Assembly: GCA_021773015.1 (NCBI GenBank) | Contig: JAJFKW010000001.1 | Span: forward strand, 1,595,305 to 1,659,304 | Length of the DNA stretch: 64,000 nucleotides | Direction of reading: 5' to 3' | Source: Woeseia sp. | GTDB lineage: Bacteria; Pseudomonadota; Gammaproteobacteria; Steroidobacterales; Woeseiaceae | Shown here: positions 1 to 8,048 of the stretch, one piece after another | Numbering within the stretch: position 1 is the first letter of the stretch | Layout: every line of letters starts with the position of its first letter | Translations under genes and position numbers: made by a program | The notes under the pieces: model-generated | The model's database searches: none | Told to the model about the DNA's origin: nothing | Seen by the model: only the letters and a program-made list of their open reading frames with translations

Positions 1-380
1 ACCGGCACAAGTAACAGTTCCCGATCCCCAGCGGCAACACCCGCCTCCACCAATCGGCGAAGTCGGCTTGAACCCTTAGATCTCGCACGGCGGAACAGGA
101 ACCCGCGCATACGTCGCATCACGACGTTGCGGCTATTTTCCTCAGCGCTTGCATAAACCAACGACTCAGTTGGTGACGGCAATCCATGGATTTTGCAAAC
201 ACGCTCAAGTGCCAGAGTGTCTGCAAGCCCACCTGTTTCCAGTACGTAGCAAATCGACACGCCGTTTTGCGGGACTATTTCCTTTGGGTCCGCCGGCTGC
301 ACGACAGGGCGCGCCCAGACGGAGAAAATTTTCCCTGCCAGCCAATAAAGCGGCCCAAATAATACACGCAGAAATTTCAT
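1..380 (-). CDS. plsB: Glycerol-3-phosphate acyltransferase, N-terminal part (cut by window edge)
   Basis: The complement-strand frame opens at ATG 380-378 and runs without a stop off the left edge, giving about 126 residues. The start reads MKFLRVLFGPLYWLAGK, followed by PADP, a beta strand (SICYVLET), GLPSP and LLLVPV. This order matches the N-terminal domain of PlsB, the inner-membrane enzyme that acylates the sn-1 position of glycerol-3-phosphate as the first step of phospholipid synthesis. The catalytic HX4D motif and the C-terminus lie outside the window. The assignment rests on remembered family similarity of the N-terminal domain only. A weak purine-rich ribosome site precedes the ATG. 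Confidence 0.72.
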   Translation of the reverse strand, partial: MKFLRVLFGPLYWLAGKIFSVWARPVVQPADPKEIVPQNGVSICYVLETGGLADTLALERVCKIHGLPSPTESLVYASAEENSRNVVMRRMRGFLFRRARSKGSSRLRRLVEAGVAAGDRELLLVP

Positions 381-490
381 TGCGTCGCTATTGCGCCGCC
401 GAAATTCTCCGGCCACGTATGTGTATGCATCGACAGAAGCCAGTGCAACAACCGGCTAACGACTTTCTTAGCTAACAACGACGAAGCCAA

Positions 491-718
491 TCAATCCTCA
501 GCTTCTTCTTTGATATCGCCTACTGACGATTCGGCATTTTCGATCGCTTCGTCGAGCTGCCTCTTTTGCTCCATCACTTTGTCTTCAACCTCTTTTGCTT
601 TCTCAAGATTGTCCGTTAATGGATCAAAAACCGATTCCTTGTCTTCGCTCGCGGTAGACTCAGTCTCTCCGCCGCAACCCAATATCACAAAGAAAAATAT
701 CAACACGAGCATTTTCAT
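491..718 (-). CDS. Small predicted lipoprotein of unknown function
   Basis: A 75-residue protein beginning MKMLVLIFFFVILGCGG: a short hydrophobic signal followed by a lipobox (VILGC), so it is probably a lipid-anchored periplasmic protein. The mature part is highly acidic and predicted helical (repeated E/K/D, EKAKEVEDKVMEQKRQLDEA), probably a short coiled coil. An ATG two codons upstream (724) touches the AGGAG at 725-729 with no spacing, whereas the ATG at 718 has a 6-nt spacing, so the inner start was chosen. It lies between plsB and a hydrolase gene on the same strand. I do not recognise a family. Confidence 0.7.
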   Translation of the reverse strand: MKMLVLIFFFVILGCGGETESTASEDKESVFDPLTDNLEKAKEVEDKVMEQKRQLDEAIENAESSVGDIKEEAED

Positions 719-794
719 TCGCATCTCCTAGTCGAAAAACGATTTGTTGGCGCCGCGAAAAGATCTATCTGCATTCGTCGTCGTGATTGACGCG

Positions 795-1301
795 CTACTT
801 TACGTCGACCAATGACTTAATGAACCGTCGCAAATAGTAGTTGATTTCATCGATATTGTCTGTCAGTCGATGATCCCCATCGACCAAATGAAGTTTGGCA
901 TGACATGCGGTAGCAAAGCGAATGCTGTTTTGTATCGGCACGATGTCATCACGCCAGCCGTGGACGATTTCCAGTGGAGCGAGCGGCGGTGGCGGCGTCA
1001 AATGTTCGTAGCCCGCCATGAAATATGCCGGCGCCAGGACGAAAACACCCATAGCGGCGACACTATCGGCTGCGGCGGTCGCCACGTGGCCACCCATGCT
1101 CGATCCGACCAAGATGGGCTTCTGGTCATCGTGGGCGACCGAATCAATGAGTTTTTCTACGCGCACCGCAGGGTCGGCGATACCCTGGTAATCGATACTC
1201 TCGACCTCGCATTGCAAATCTTTGGCGATCTGTGCCATCGCGCGAATCTTGGTGCCCCACGGTCCGCTTTCCTGACCGTGCGAGAAAATTAGTTTCGGCA
1301 T
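795..1301 (-). CDS. Small alpha/beta hydrolase
   Basis: About 168 residues with a compact alpha/beta hydrolase pattern: an N-terminal strand and oxyanion turn (FSHGQESGPWG), a nucleophile elbow GSSMGG, an acid in HGWRDDIVP and a catalytic His in DGDHRL. Size and SHGQESGP opening resemble small YqiA/RutD-like esterases; the substrate is unknown. The ATG at 1301 is preceded by AGGTGAG at a 6-nt distance, which favours it over an upstream start at 1352 that would add 17 unlikely residues. It is monocistronic or loosely linked to the next gene on the same strand. Confidence 0.85.
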   Translation of the reverse strand: MPKLIFSHGQESGPWGTKIRAMAQIAKDLQCEVESIDYQGIADPAVRVEKLIDSVAHDDQKPILVGSSMGGHVATAAADSVAAMGVFVLAPAYFMAGYEHLTPPPPLAPLEIVHGWRDDIVPIQNSIRFATACHAKLHLVDGDHRLTDNIDEINYYLRRFIKSLVDVK

Positions 1302-1364
1302 CGGAGACTCACCTATCACACTCGCGCAATACTGTTCCCGGCGACACAGCAACGAACTCTGTCG

Positions 1365-2699
1365 TCATACAACGATACCCTCGGCATCGATACACATGTC
1401 TTCGATTTGACGCGCGAACAACCATAATCGATCTTGTCCCCAAATCGACAATTGATCGATTGTGAATACCGGCACACCCCACAAGCCAATTTCGCTAAGT
1501 TCCTGCATGTGTTCCTCAACCCTATCTTGCCAGTCATTCTTCGCCATCGCGGCAACCACATCGGGCCAGAACAGCCCCGCTTCCTCGGTCACTTGGCGCA
1601 TCCCGTCGTCCGTTGCAACGTCGACACCCCCTGACCAAATTGCGCGGCTGGCCGCATGCAAAAATGGTCGCGCTTTGCCCTGAGAATCTGCATACGAAAA
1701 CGCGGCCATGCAGCGCTCGATGCCCACGCCCAATGGGTCTCTGATATTGCCGAACGGGACACCCATTTTGCACGCTTCGCGTAGCGCATCCTGCACGAGA
1801 TATCGGCGTTTTGACGGTGGCAGCTTGAGACCCCGGCTAACCATTGGCAAGACTGGACGCAGCTCTAGTTTGATGTCGAACGCGTCAGCGATTGCACCAA
1901 TTCTATCCATTGCCAAATAGGAGTAGGGGCTACGAAACGAGAAATACATGACAATCGGCGGCAGTTGCTGCGCCCTGGCGGGGACCGTCGCAGGCAACTT
2001 GATTTGCGATACCTGGCGGAACGACGCAAATTCCGGCATTGGCTCTTGGTCACGCCGGGCGCGTAGACCATCGAGGCGATCGCACAAATGCATCAATCGA
2101 TCTATTCCCCAATACCACTCGCCGCCGTAGTACATCATCGCACTGGCGTAGTGGCGCATTTTTCGTAGTAGCAACTGATTTTTAGCCACCAGCACATCAG
2201 TATCGGACTGATTTGGTCGAATGCGCTCAACGACGCGCGCAGCGGCGGCAGAATCTCCGCGCCAGTAGTGACTCAATATTTGGTGAAATGTATCCGCGAA
2301 GTCCTCCTGATCCTCTTCCTCCGCCAAGAAATCCAGGAGCGAGCGGCGGAACTCGACTGCCGGTGCGTTGCCACGGTCAAGAAATGGCACCGCATATTCG
2401 TTCGCCAGCAATGCACAATCCCGAACCGCATATTCCGCTTGCATCGCCGGTTCCGGCATGAAATCAGTGCGTAATGCCTGACATAATTTGATGCGCAGCT
2501 CGACTTCGTAGTACTCACGCAAGTACTGGAGATAGTGGCTCAACAAATAGGAATATGGGTCATCGAGTTGCAGGAATACCGTCACGACGTGACGGCGAAA
2601 CGTCAGCAAGCGCCATACCTCTCTCGCGAAACGTTTAACGGAAATTACCTGCCGGCTAAGCACGAGGACAGCGTAATAACCGACCACGCGATTTTTCAC
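1365..2699 (-). CDS. Double DsbA-like (HCCA isomerase family) thioredoxin-fold protein
   Basis: A 444-residue protein with two thioredoxin/DsbA-type modules in tandem, roughly residues 38-200 and 245-440. Each begins with a strand and a PYSYL signature (LDDPYSYLLSHYL; SFRSPYSYLAMDRI), typical of the 2-hydroxychromene-2-carboxylate isomerase/GST-kappa group rather than CXXC oxidoreductases; no CXXC active site is seen. The second module has the conserved GVPVF element near its end. The substrate is unknown. The start is GTG at 2699, overlapping the stop of the ATL gene by four bases (GTGA), so translation is probably coupled to it. Last gene of the GTPase-GTPase-ATL-DsbA operon. Confidence 0.85.
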   Translation of the reverse strand: MKNRVVGYYAVLVLSRQVISVKRFAREVWRLLTFRRHVVTVFLQLDDPYSYLLSHYLQYLREYYEVELRIKLCQALRTDFMPEPAMQAEYAVRDCALLANEYAVPFLDRGNAPAVEFRRSLLDFLAEEEDQEDFADTFHQILSHYWRGDSAAAARVVERIRPNQSDTDVLVAKNQLLLRKMRHYASAMMYYGGEWYWGIDRLMHLCDRLDGLRARRDQEPMPEFASFRQVSQIKLPATVPARAQQLPPIVMYFSFRSPYSYLAMDRIGAIADAFDIKLELRPVLPMVSRGLKLPPSKRRYLVQDALREACKMGVPFGNIRDPLGVGIERCMAAFSYADSQGKARPFLHAASRAIWSGGVDVATDDGMRQVTEEAGLFWPDVVAAMAKNDWQDRVEEHMQELSEIGLWGVPVFTIDQLSIWGQDRLWLFARQIEDMCIDAEGIVV

Positions 2700-3082
2700 G
2701 CGCCACCTCCGATACCATCGCCGTCATCTCCGTCCCAAGCATCGGATGGTTTCCAAAGAAATTCATCGAGGTTTGGCTGCCACCGATAAACTCGCATATC
2801 GACTTTGCCGTTCAATATGACAACCCCTTCTTTGATCAACCTGCCGGCCTGCTCGTCAAACTTGTCACTGCCAACCGCAAAAGCGATTTTGCCGGATGCG
2901 GTAATAATGCGATGCCATGGGACCTTTTGATTCGCAGGTAAGTGCCGTAGAGCGTAGCCAACCTGTCTTGCACCGCGTTTTATGCCGGCAATTTCGGCAA
3001 TCTGGCCGTAACTTGCAACGCTACCCTTTGGGACGTCTCGAATGGTATCCCAAATTAGCTGCATCCGTTTCATCGACGACAT
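2696..3082 (-). CDS. Alkyltransferase-like DNA-binding protein (ATL, MGMT fold)
   Basis: About 128 residues with the MGMT/Ada C-terminal fold: PKGSVASYGQIAEIAG helix-turn-helix, the arginine-finger segment ARQVGYALR, then PWHRII where true O6-methylguanine methyltransferases have PCHR. The Trp in place of the acceptor Cys marks the ATL class (YbaZ-like), which binds O6-alkylguanine and hands the lesion to nucleotide excision repair instead of removing it. A Gly/Asp-rich C-terminal tail is unusual. The longest frame starts at 3136 inside the preceding GTPase gene; the ATG at 3082 (or 3073) is preferred because it lies just past that gene's stop at 3096. Confidence 0.88.
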   Translation of the reverse strand: MSSMKRMQLIWDTIRDVPKGSVASYGQIAEIAGIKRGARQVGYALRHLPANQKVPWHRIITASGKIAFAVGSDKFDEQAGRLIKEGVVILNGKVDMRVYRWQPNLDEFLWKPSDAWDGDDGDGIGGGA

Positions 3083-3095
3083 ACTCAAACTCGTC

Positions 3096-4439
3096 TTAAC
3101 CCGCTGCCAGTTTGGCGCGAATTTGTTGTTTCGCATCGCGCAATATCGTATCTCGGTCCAAACTATCTAGGATTTCTCGTACCACTTGTTTCGGCCCAGA
3201 GTCACCCCACGACTTCCCCAGCGCAAGGTACTCCGCTGCGATTCGACCGACTACATAGGTACTGTAATACGCGATTGCGCCCTGAGCACCGGCGGTCACA
3301 ATTGTCGATAGTCCGGCCGTACCGACCTTGAGTGCACTGGACACAAAATGTAATGCCCACACAGTCCCCATTAGCGCGGCCGCTTCTGCCGCGATCACAC
3401 CAACGAGAGAACCGGCCTCACGCCGGCTAATGGGTAAGTCGTAGACTCGGGACAAATGCATGACCATACCAACATCGATGAAAGCAGCTGCGAATAAATC
3501 GGCAACGGGAATCGGATTAAAAGCCACTGCGATTCCTTTGCCAACACAGTATGTGCGTACAAGCTTGTCACCAATATCTCGGCGGGCAGAAAGAATTCGC
3601 AGTCCAACCTGATCGCTCAATTCCGCGGCAAACAAGCTCGCATTTAGTGCCGACAATGTTTTTCCCTCGGCCTCAAATATCTCCCAGAGTTGCAGCCGTA
3701 ATTCGTCAATATCTGCTGAGCGCTCGCGTTCACTCGTCGTTCGGTTGCCGTCACCATCGATCTCAACGACAGTTTCTGCACGAGGTTGCGCGGCGACAGT
3801 AAGAATTGCAGATTCATGAACCAAGCCATCGACGCGCGAGACAATCGATCTTCGCAAGGCTTGCATCTCGCTTTCTGTATAGAGATCGCTCTTGTTCAGG
3901 GCGACAACGACTGGCTGTCCGTTCGCCAATAATTGCTTGAGGGCCTGCAATTCACTATCGGTGATATCGCTATCAAGAACGAAGATAACCAAGTCGGAGC
4001 GTCGCGCGACATCATTGGCCAAGGCTTCACGCTGCTCACCGCCAGCCTCGTCCAGTCCCGGCGTATCGATCAGAAAAAGACCGCCAGCCTCCACTTCGGT
4101 CCACGGTTGTATAGACGAATATCGGGTCTCACCATGCAACGGGCTAGTCGAAAACCGCTGTTCGCCAATTAGCGCATTGAGCAACGACGATTTGCCAGTA
4201 CTGACTCGACCGAAAACAGCAATATGCAAATGCCCGTGCTGTAGTTTCTCGAGCATCGCTTCCACTGCGGCGTAATCGCTAGCCAGTGATTCACGAACGC
4301 CGCGTGGCAAGCGGGCATCACCTACCAGATCGCGGAGGCTTTCCTTAGCGAGATCTAAATGCGATGAACCAGCGTCTGCTTTAGCGGCCTCGCGAAGTTT
4401 TTTCCCGCTCCAGCGCAATCTCGGCAATCTTCTGAGCAT
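3096..4439 (-). CDS. Era/dynamin-like GTPase with membrane-associating C-terminal half
   Basis: G-domain motifs are intact: G1 GRVSTGKSS, G3 DTPG and G4 NKSD. The C-terminal half has several hydrophobic helices (AFNPIPVADLFAAAF, GVIAAEAAALMG) like DUF697/YcjF-type domains, so the protein probably sits at the membrane. The longest frame (to 4508) would overlap the upstream GTPase gene by 128 nt; the ATG at 4439 gives a 59-nt overlap and has a purine-rich GGAAG nearby, so it is preferred. The two neighbouring GTPases share domain order but differ in sequence, suggesting an ancient duplication working as a pair. The role is unknown. Confidence 0.82.
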   Translation of the reverse strand: MLRRLPRLRWSGKKLREAAKADAGSSHLDLAKESLRDLVGDARLPRGVRESLASDYAAVEAMLEKLQHGHLHIAVFGRVSTGKSSLLNALIGEQRFSTSPLHGETRYSSIQPWTEVEAGGLFLIDTPGLDEAGGEQREALANDVARRSDLVIFVLDSDITDSELQALKQLLANGQPVVVALNKSDLYTESEMQALRRSIVSRVDGLVHESAILTVAAQPRAETVVEIDGDGNRTTSERERSADIDELRLQLWEIFEAEGKTLSALNASLFAAELSDQVGLRILSARRDIGDKLVRTYCVGKGIAVAFNPIPVADLFAAAFIDVGMVMHLSRVYDLPISRREAGSLVGVIAAEAAALMGTVWALHFVSSALKVGTAGLSTIVTAGAQGAIAYYSTYVVGRIAAEYLALGKSWGDSGPKQVVREILDSLDRDTILRDAKQQIRAKLAAG

Positions 4440-5880
4440 TCGCTTCCATATGTTCACCGATAATTTCCCCAAATTCCTGTGACGCCCTTTCGGGAATAAG
4501 TTCACCATGTTTGCGTAAAGTCACAACTAAACTGTGGCCCAGCGCGTCGAATAACAATCCATACGCCACCGCGTGCACCAGTCCACCGGCGACCGTACCA
4601 AGACCAGGAAAAGCCTTAAACGCGTTACCGGCGACCGCAAGGCTTAGTGGCAACGCCTTGCCCGCCCGGCTTTGGCTAAGTGAAAGGAATTCCTCAACAT
4701 CTAAATCGCGAGGCCGCGATCCATACAGGCGGCACAACGCTTGCGTCATGTCGGTGCCAATATAACCCTGAATCAAAATATCGGTACCCGGACTGATCGC
4801 CGCGAGTGCGCCGATCACCGCTTTGCGGGTGGAATTTCGAATAATTTGTGCGCCGCGTTGTTCGCGATACTGCGCCTCGGCGCCAAGCAATTTTTCCTCA
4901 GCGAGATGGAAAACTGCTCGATCTCGTCGCAAGTCCAGCGACTCGGCATTGTCATCCAGCAGTTTATTTATCGCGACGACCAATACACCGACATCGGCCT
5001 GCCGTTGCGTCTGCTGTCGCGACTGTGAACCGTCTGCTTCTCGGGCCACGAATTCTTCAACCCCACCGGCTGTTACCGCCACAACATGATCTCTCGACGA
5101 CTCACCGCTGACATCCTGAAGCCTATCCAATAGACGTTGCATCAGCATTGCCTGTTCTTGGTTGGAATACCGATCTGTCTTGTTGAGAACTAGCACCAGC
5201 GGTTTTTCGAGCAGCAGAAGCGATTTGACAGCCGCAACCTCTTCACGATTGAGATCGCCACTGCAAACGTACAGTACCAATTGTGCGCGGCGCGCCTCTT
5301 CTATCGCCGCCGCACTATCTCTATCGGTATGCCCGCCTATGCCGGGCACGTCAGTCAACAATATTTGATTTCCACCGCTGTCACGCCAGCGAAAGTGCCG
5401 GATATCTGTTGTCGACCCAGCGTTAACGTCGACGACGACATCGGCATGCGGCGCTAGCGCTTTGATCAGCGAACTTTTACCGCTGCTAACCTCTCCAAAG
5501 AAACATAAATGAATTGAGCCAGATTGTTGACGCGATGCCAAATCCCGAAGTTCGCTCTGAGCTTCAGAAACGTCAATTCCGGCCCTCTCCGCTTCACCTA
5601 ATCGATGCTCGATCGATGCGCGATCTAGCGGCGCAGCCACGGTTTGGCGTGGCAGCTTTTTTCTTCGGATGACAAAACGAAACACCAACCAAACGCCGAC
5701 AACGAGCGTTGCTCCCAACAACGCCAAGTACCCGTACAGCAGCACTGCGGGCCCTTGTTGTAATCGATCCCAAACACTGAACGCGGACTCTGAAACGAAT
5801 AAAATCGCCGCGATTGCAATGACAACAAGCAAAAATATTAGCAAGCCAGCAGCCAGTCGAATATAACGGTCGACCTTCAT
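4381..5880 (-). CDS. Membrane-anchored GTPase with DUF697-like C-terminus
   Basis: A 499-residue protein. Two transmembrane helices occupy about residues 9-30 and 44-68 and are followed by a basic RRKK stretch, so the G domain is cytoplasmic. G1 GEVSSGKSSL, G3 DVPGIGG and G4 NKTD are all present. The C-terminal third has the Gly/Ala-rich hydrophobic helices typical of DUF697-bearing GTPases (ISPGTDILIQGYIGTDMT). It is the first gene of the operon with a second, soluble-N-terminus GTPase overlapping its 3' end. Function unknown; membrane remodelling or envelope stress roles are possible but only inferred. Confidence 0.85.
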   Translation of the reverse strand: MKVDRYIRLAAGLLIFLLVVIAIAAILFVSESAFSVWDRLQQGPAVLLYGYLALLGATLVVGVWLVFRFVIRRKKLPRQTVAAPLDRASIEHRLGEAERAGIDVSEAQSELRDLASRQQSGSIHLCFFGEVSSGKSSLIKALAPHADVVVDVNAGSTTDIRHFRWRDSGGNQILLTDVPGIGGHTDRDSAAAIEEARRAQLVLYVCSGDLNREEVAAVKSLLLLEKPLVLVLNKTDRYSNQEQAMLMQRLLDRLQDVSGESSRDHVVAVTAGGVEEFVAREADGSQSRQQTQRQADVGVLVVAINKLLDDNAESLDLRRDRAVFHLAEEKLLGAEAQYREQRGAQIIRNSTRKAVIGALAAISPGTDILIQGYIGTDMTQALCRLYGSRPRDLDVEEFLSLSQSRAGKALPLSLAVAGNAFKAFPGLGTVAGGLVHAVAYGLLFDALGHSLVVTLRKHGELIPERASQEFGEIIGEHMEANAQKIAEIALEREKTSRGR

Positions 5881-6139
5881 ATTATTGTCTCAGCAGCTTC
5901 GATCGACTCAGTACCTTAACCGCGCCATAGCAGCACCGCCGCGCCAAGCAGCCAGTTGAATAATGTTCAGGCGAGTGCACAACGAAGAAGAAACGGGAGA
6001 ACGTCGCTCTCGTGCATCCCTGCGCTCCGCGGCATTCGGGCGTCCTTGCCAGCAAGCGTAGTGTAAAAGCAGTACATGAGCATTTTGAGGCCGTTTCTGA
6101 CGCCGTAATGCGCCGCATGAATCTTTTTTCAACACGCTG
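5881..6139. other. Non-coding gap between DUF885 and GTPase genes; possible dispersed repeat
   Basis: No convincing gene was found in these 259 bases. The frames that stay open on the complement read as Arg/Cys-rich translations with no domain. The stretch around 5995-6060 (ending in gggcgtccttgcc) resembles intergenic repeat sequence I associate with related gammaproteobacteria. There is no second copy in this window, so this cannot be confirmed here. The gap should also hold the promoter of the GTPase operon's neighbour and the end of that operon's upstream region. Confidence 0.35.
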
Positions 6140-7933
6140 CTAGGTTTGATCATCGATCCAACGATTAACTTTCATCTCCAAGAGGCTCAACGGCAACGCG
6201 CCGTCGATTAACACCAAGCGGTGAAAGGCTTTCACATCAAATTTTTCGCCGAGCGCTAATTCTGCGCGGTCGCGTAATTCGCGAATTTTAAGCTGGCCAA
6301 TTTTGTACGCCAATGCCTGCCCCGGAATAGCCATGAAACGCTCGGCTTCACTTACAGCGCGCGCCTCCTTTACCGCCGAATTCGCGTACATGTAATCGAG
6401 AACTTCTGATCGAGTCCAGTTTTTTGCGTGAATTCCGGTATCGACGACCAAACGAATCGCTCGCCACAGCTCCGCATTTAGCGCGCCAAAGTATTGATAC
6501 GGATCCGTATAAACGCCCAATTCTTTGCCCAGCGACTCAGCGTAAAGACCCCAACCTTCGATGTAAGCGGTGTAGCCACCGAAACGGCGGAAACGCGGCA
6601 AAGACTCGAGTTCCTGCTGAATTGATATTTGGAAATGATGGCCCGGAATCGCTTCGTGCAAGAACAACGATTCCATAGACCATTTGGGCCTGGCTTTGAT
6701 GTCGTAGGCGTTCGCATAAAACACCCCTGGCCTGCTGCCGTCCGGGGTTCCGCTGCTGTACGCGCCGCCGCTCGCAGATTTCTCGCGAAATGGTTCAACT
6801 CGACGTACCTCAAAATCGGTTTTTGGAAACACATCGAAAATTTTCGGCGCAAGGCTTTCAATATGTGCTGACATATCCCGGTAACCCTGAATGAGCTGAT
6901 CGGCTTCGTCAAAATAGAACTGGTCGTCGGAATTGACGAAATCAAAGAAGTCAGTGAGATCTCCGTCAAAACCGACCTCTTCCATTACGCTAAGCATTTC
7001 ATCATGAATTCGTGCAACTTCGTCCAGACCGATCTGGTGCACTTCATCGGCGCTGAGATCCGTCGTAGTTCGAAGCTTGATCATGTATTGATACCATGCG
7101 TCGCCATTCGGTAGTTCTGACAAGCCAACGGATTCCCGCGATGCACTCAGGTACTCATCACTGATAAAGTTTTTTAGTTGTTTGTAGGCTGGGATAACCT
7201 TTTCGCTGATTGCCACTTTATACGCCGAAGTGAGTCGTTCGCGGTCATCCTCACTAAAATCCTCCGGCATATTTTTGATCGGCCGATAAAACGCACTGTC
7301 TTCCACCGAATCAACGATTTGCGATTCCAGTTGTGGGATCACCTTCGCCATCAGAATTCGTGGTTGTACAATTCCCTGCTTAGCACCCTGCTTCATGTTG
7401 TCGATCATTTGTTGATTGAGCACCATGTAGTCATCGATTCGACCAAGAAAATCGTCGTAGTTTTTCACCGTAGAGAAGGGGTGGATTGACGCGCCGCTAC
7501 CTAGCTGAACGAAAAAATTCGGTATTGAGAAAAATTGACTTACCGGTTGCAGGTGCCCCGCGAATTGTTCCCCTTCGATAGCCATCTCCCGGTCAAGTTT
7601 AAATGCTTCGTAGGTCAACCAGTCCTGGCCTTGTAATTCACTCGCATCAATCTCCTTCAGCCTATTCAGAAACTCGCGATTCATCGCCTCCGTTGCTGCT
7701 AGGTATTCGGGACCATAAAAATTCGCGATTCGGTCATCGAATCGATCATCGCCAATTTGTGTGGCGTTGAGGGGATTCATCTCAAGTTCTCGCGCATAGA
7801 ATTCTTCCACCAATTGCGCCAGATATTCGGCGTCAGTGCCGTCTGCCGGGCTGGTGGTTACGGAGGCCGTATCGCTGCTACACGCGACGAATAGAAATGC
7901 TGCGGCCAAGCAGCCAAAGTTTAGAATTTTCAT
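6140..7933 (-). CDS. DUF885-family zinc-peptidase-like lipoprotein
   Basis: A 597-residue exported protein. The signal peptide ends in a lipobox (FVACSS, Cys18), so it is lipid-anchored. The family marker HEAIPGHHFQ (HExxPGHH type) near residue 427 and a downstream Glu in YIEGWGLYAE are characteristic of DUF885 proteins, which are thought to be zinc-dependent carboxypeptidase-like hydrolases. Length is as usual for the family. Probable role: breakdown of peptides in the periplasm or at the cell surface. It is monocistronic, with about 115 nt to the next gene on the same strand. Confidence 0.9.
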   Translation of the reverse strand: MKILNFGCLAAAFLFVACSSDTASVTTSPADGTDAEYLAQLVEEFYARELEMNPLNATQIGDDRFDDRIANFYGPEYLAATEAMNREFLNRLKEIDASELQGQDWLTYEAFKLDREMAIEGEQFAGHLQPVSQFFSIPNFFVQLGSGASIHPFSTVKNYDDFLGRIDDYMVLNQQMIDNMKQGAKQGIVQPRILMAKVIPQLESQIVDSVEDSAFYRPIKNMPEDFSEDDRERLTSAYKVAISEKVIPAYKQLKNFISDEYLSASRESVGLSELPNGDAWYQYMIKLRTTTDLSADEVHQIGLDEVARIHDEMLSVMEEVGFDGDLTDFFDFVNSDDQFYFDEADQLIQGYRDMSAHIESLAPKIFDVFPKTDFEVRRVEPFREKSASGGAYSSGTPDGSRPGVFYANAYDIKARPKWSMESLFLHEAIPGHHFQISIQQELESLPRFRRFGGYTAYIEGWGLYAESLGKELGVYTDPYQYFGALNAELWRAIRLVVDTGIHAKNWTRSEVLDYMYANSAVKEARAVSEAERFMAIPGQALAYKIGQLKIRELRDRAELALGEKFDVKAFHRLVLIDGALPLSLLEMKVNRWIDDQT

Positions 7934-8048
7934 TGATATACCTGTGTCAGTGGTATCGGGGGCGGATACGCTTTAGACGGCCATTATTGGCGATTTCTCG
8001 GCTGCGGGCAAAACAAAGGGTGATCGGTACACCGAAATCGATGCTGTC

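Noticed and set aside
149-475. Plus-strand 108-codon frame at the left end
   Set aside because: It is antisense to the plsB fragment, which has recognisable family motifs; the plus frame has no domain and poor composition.
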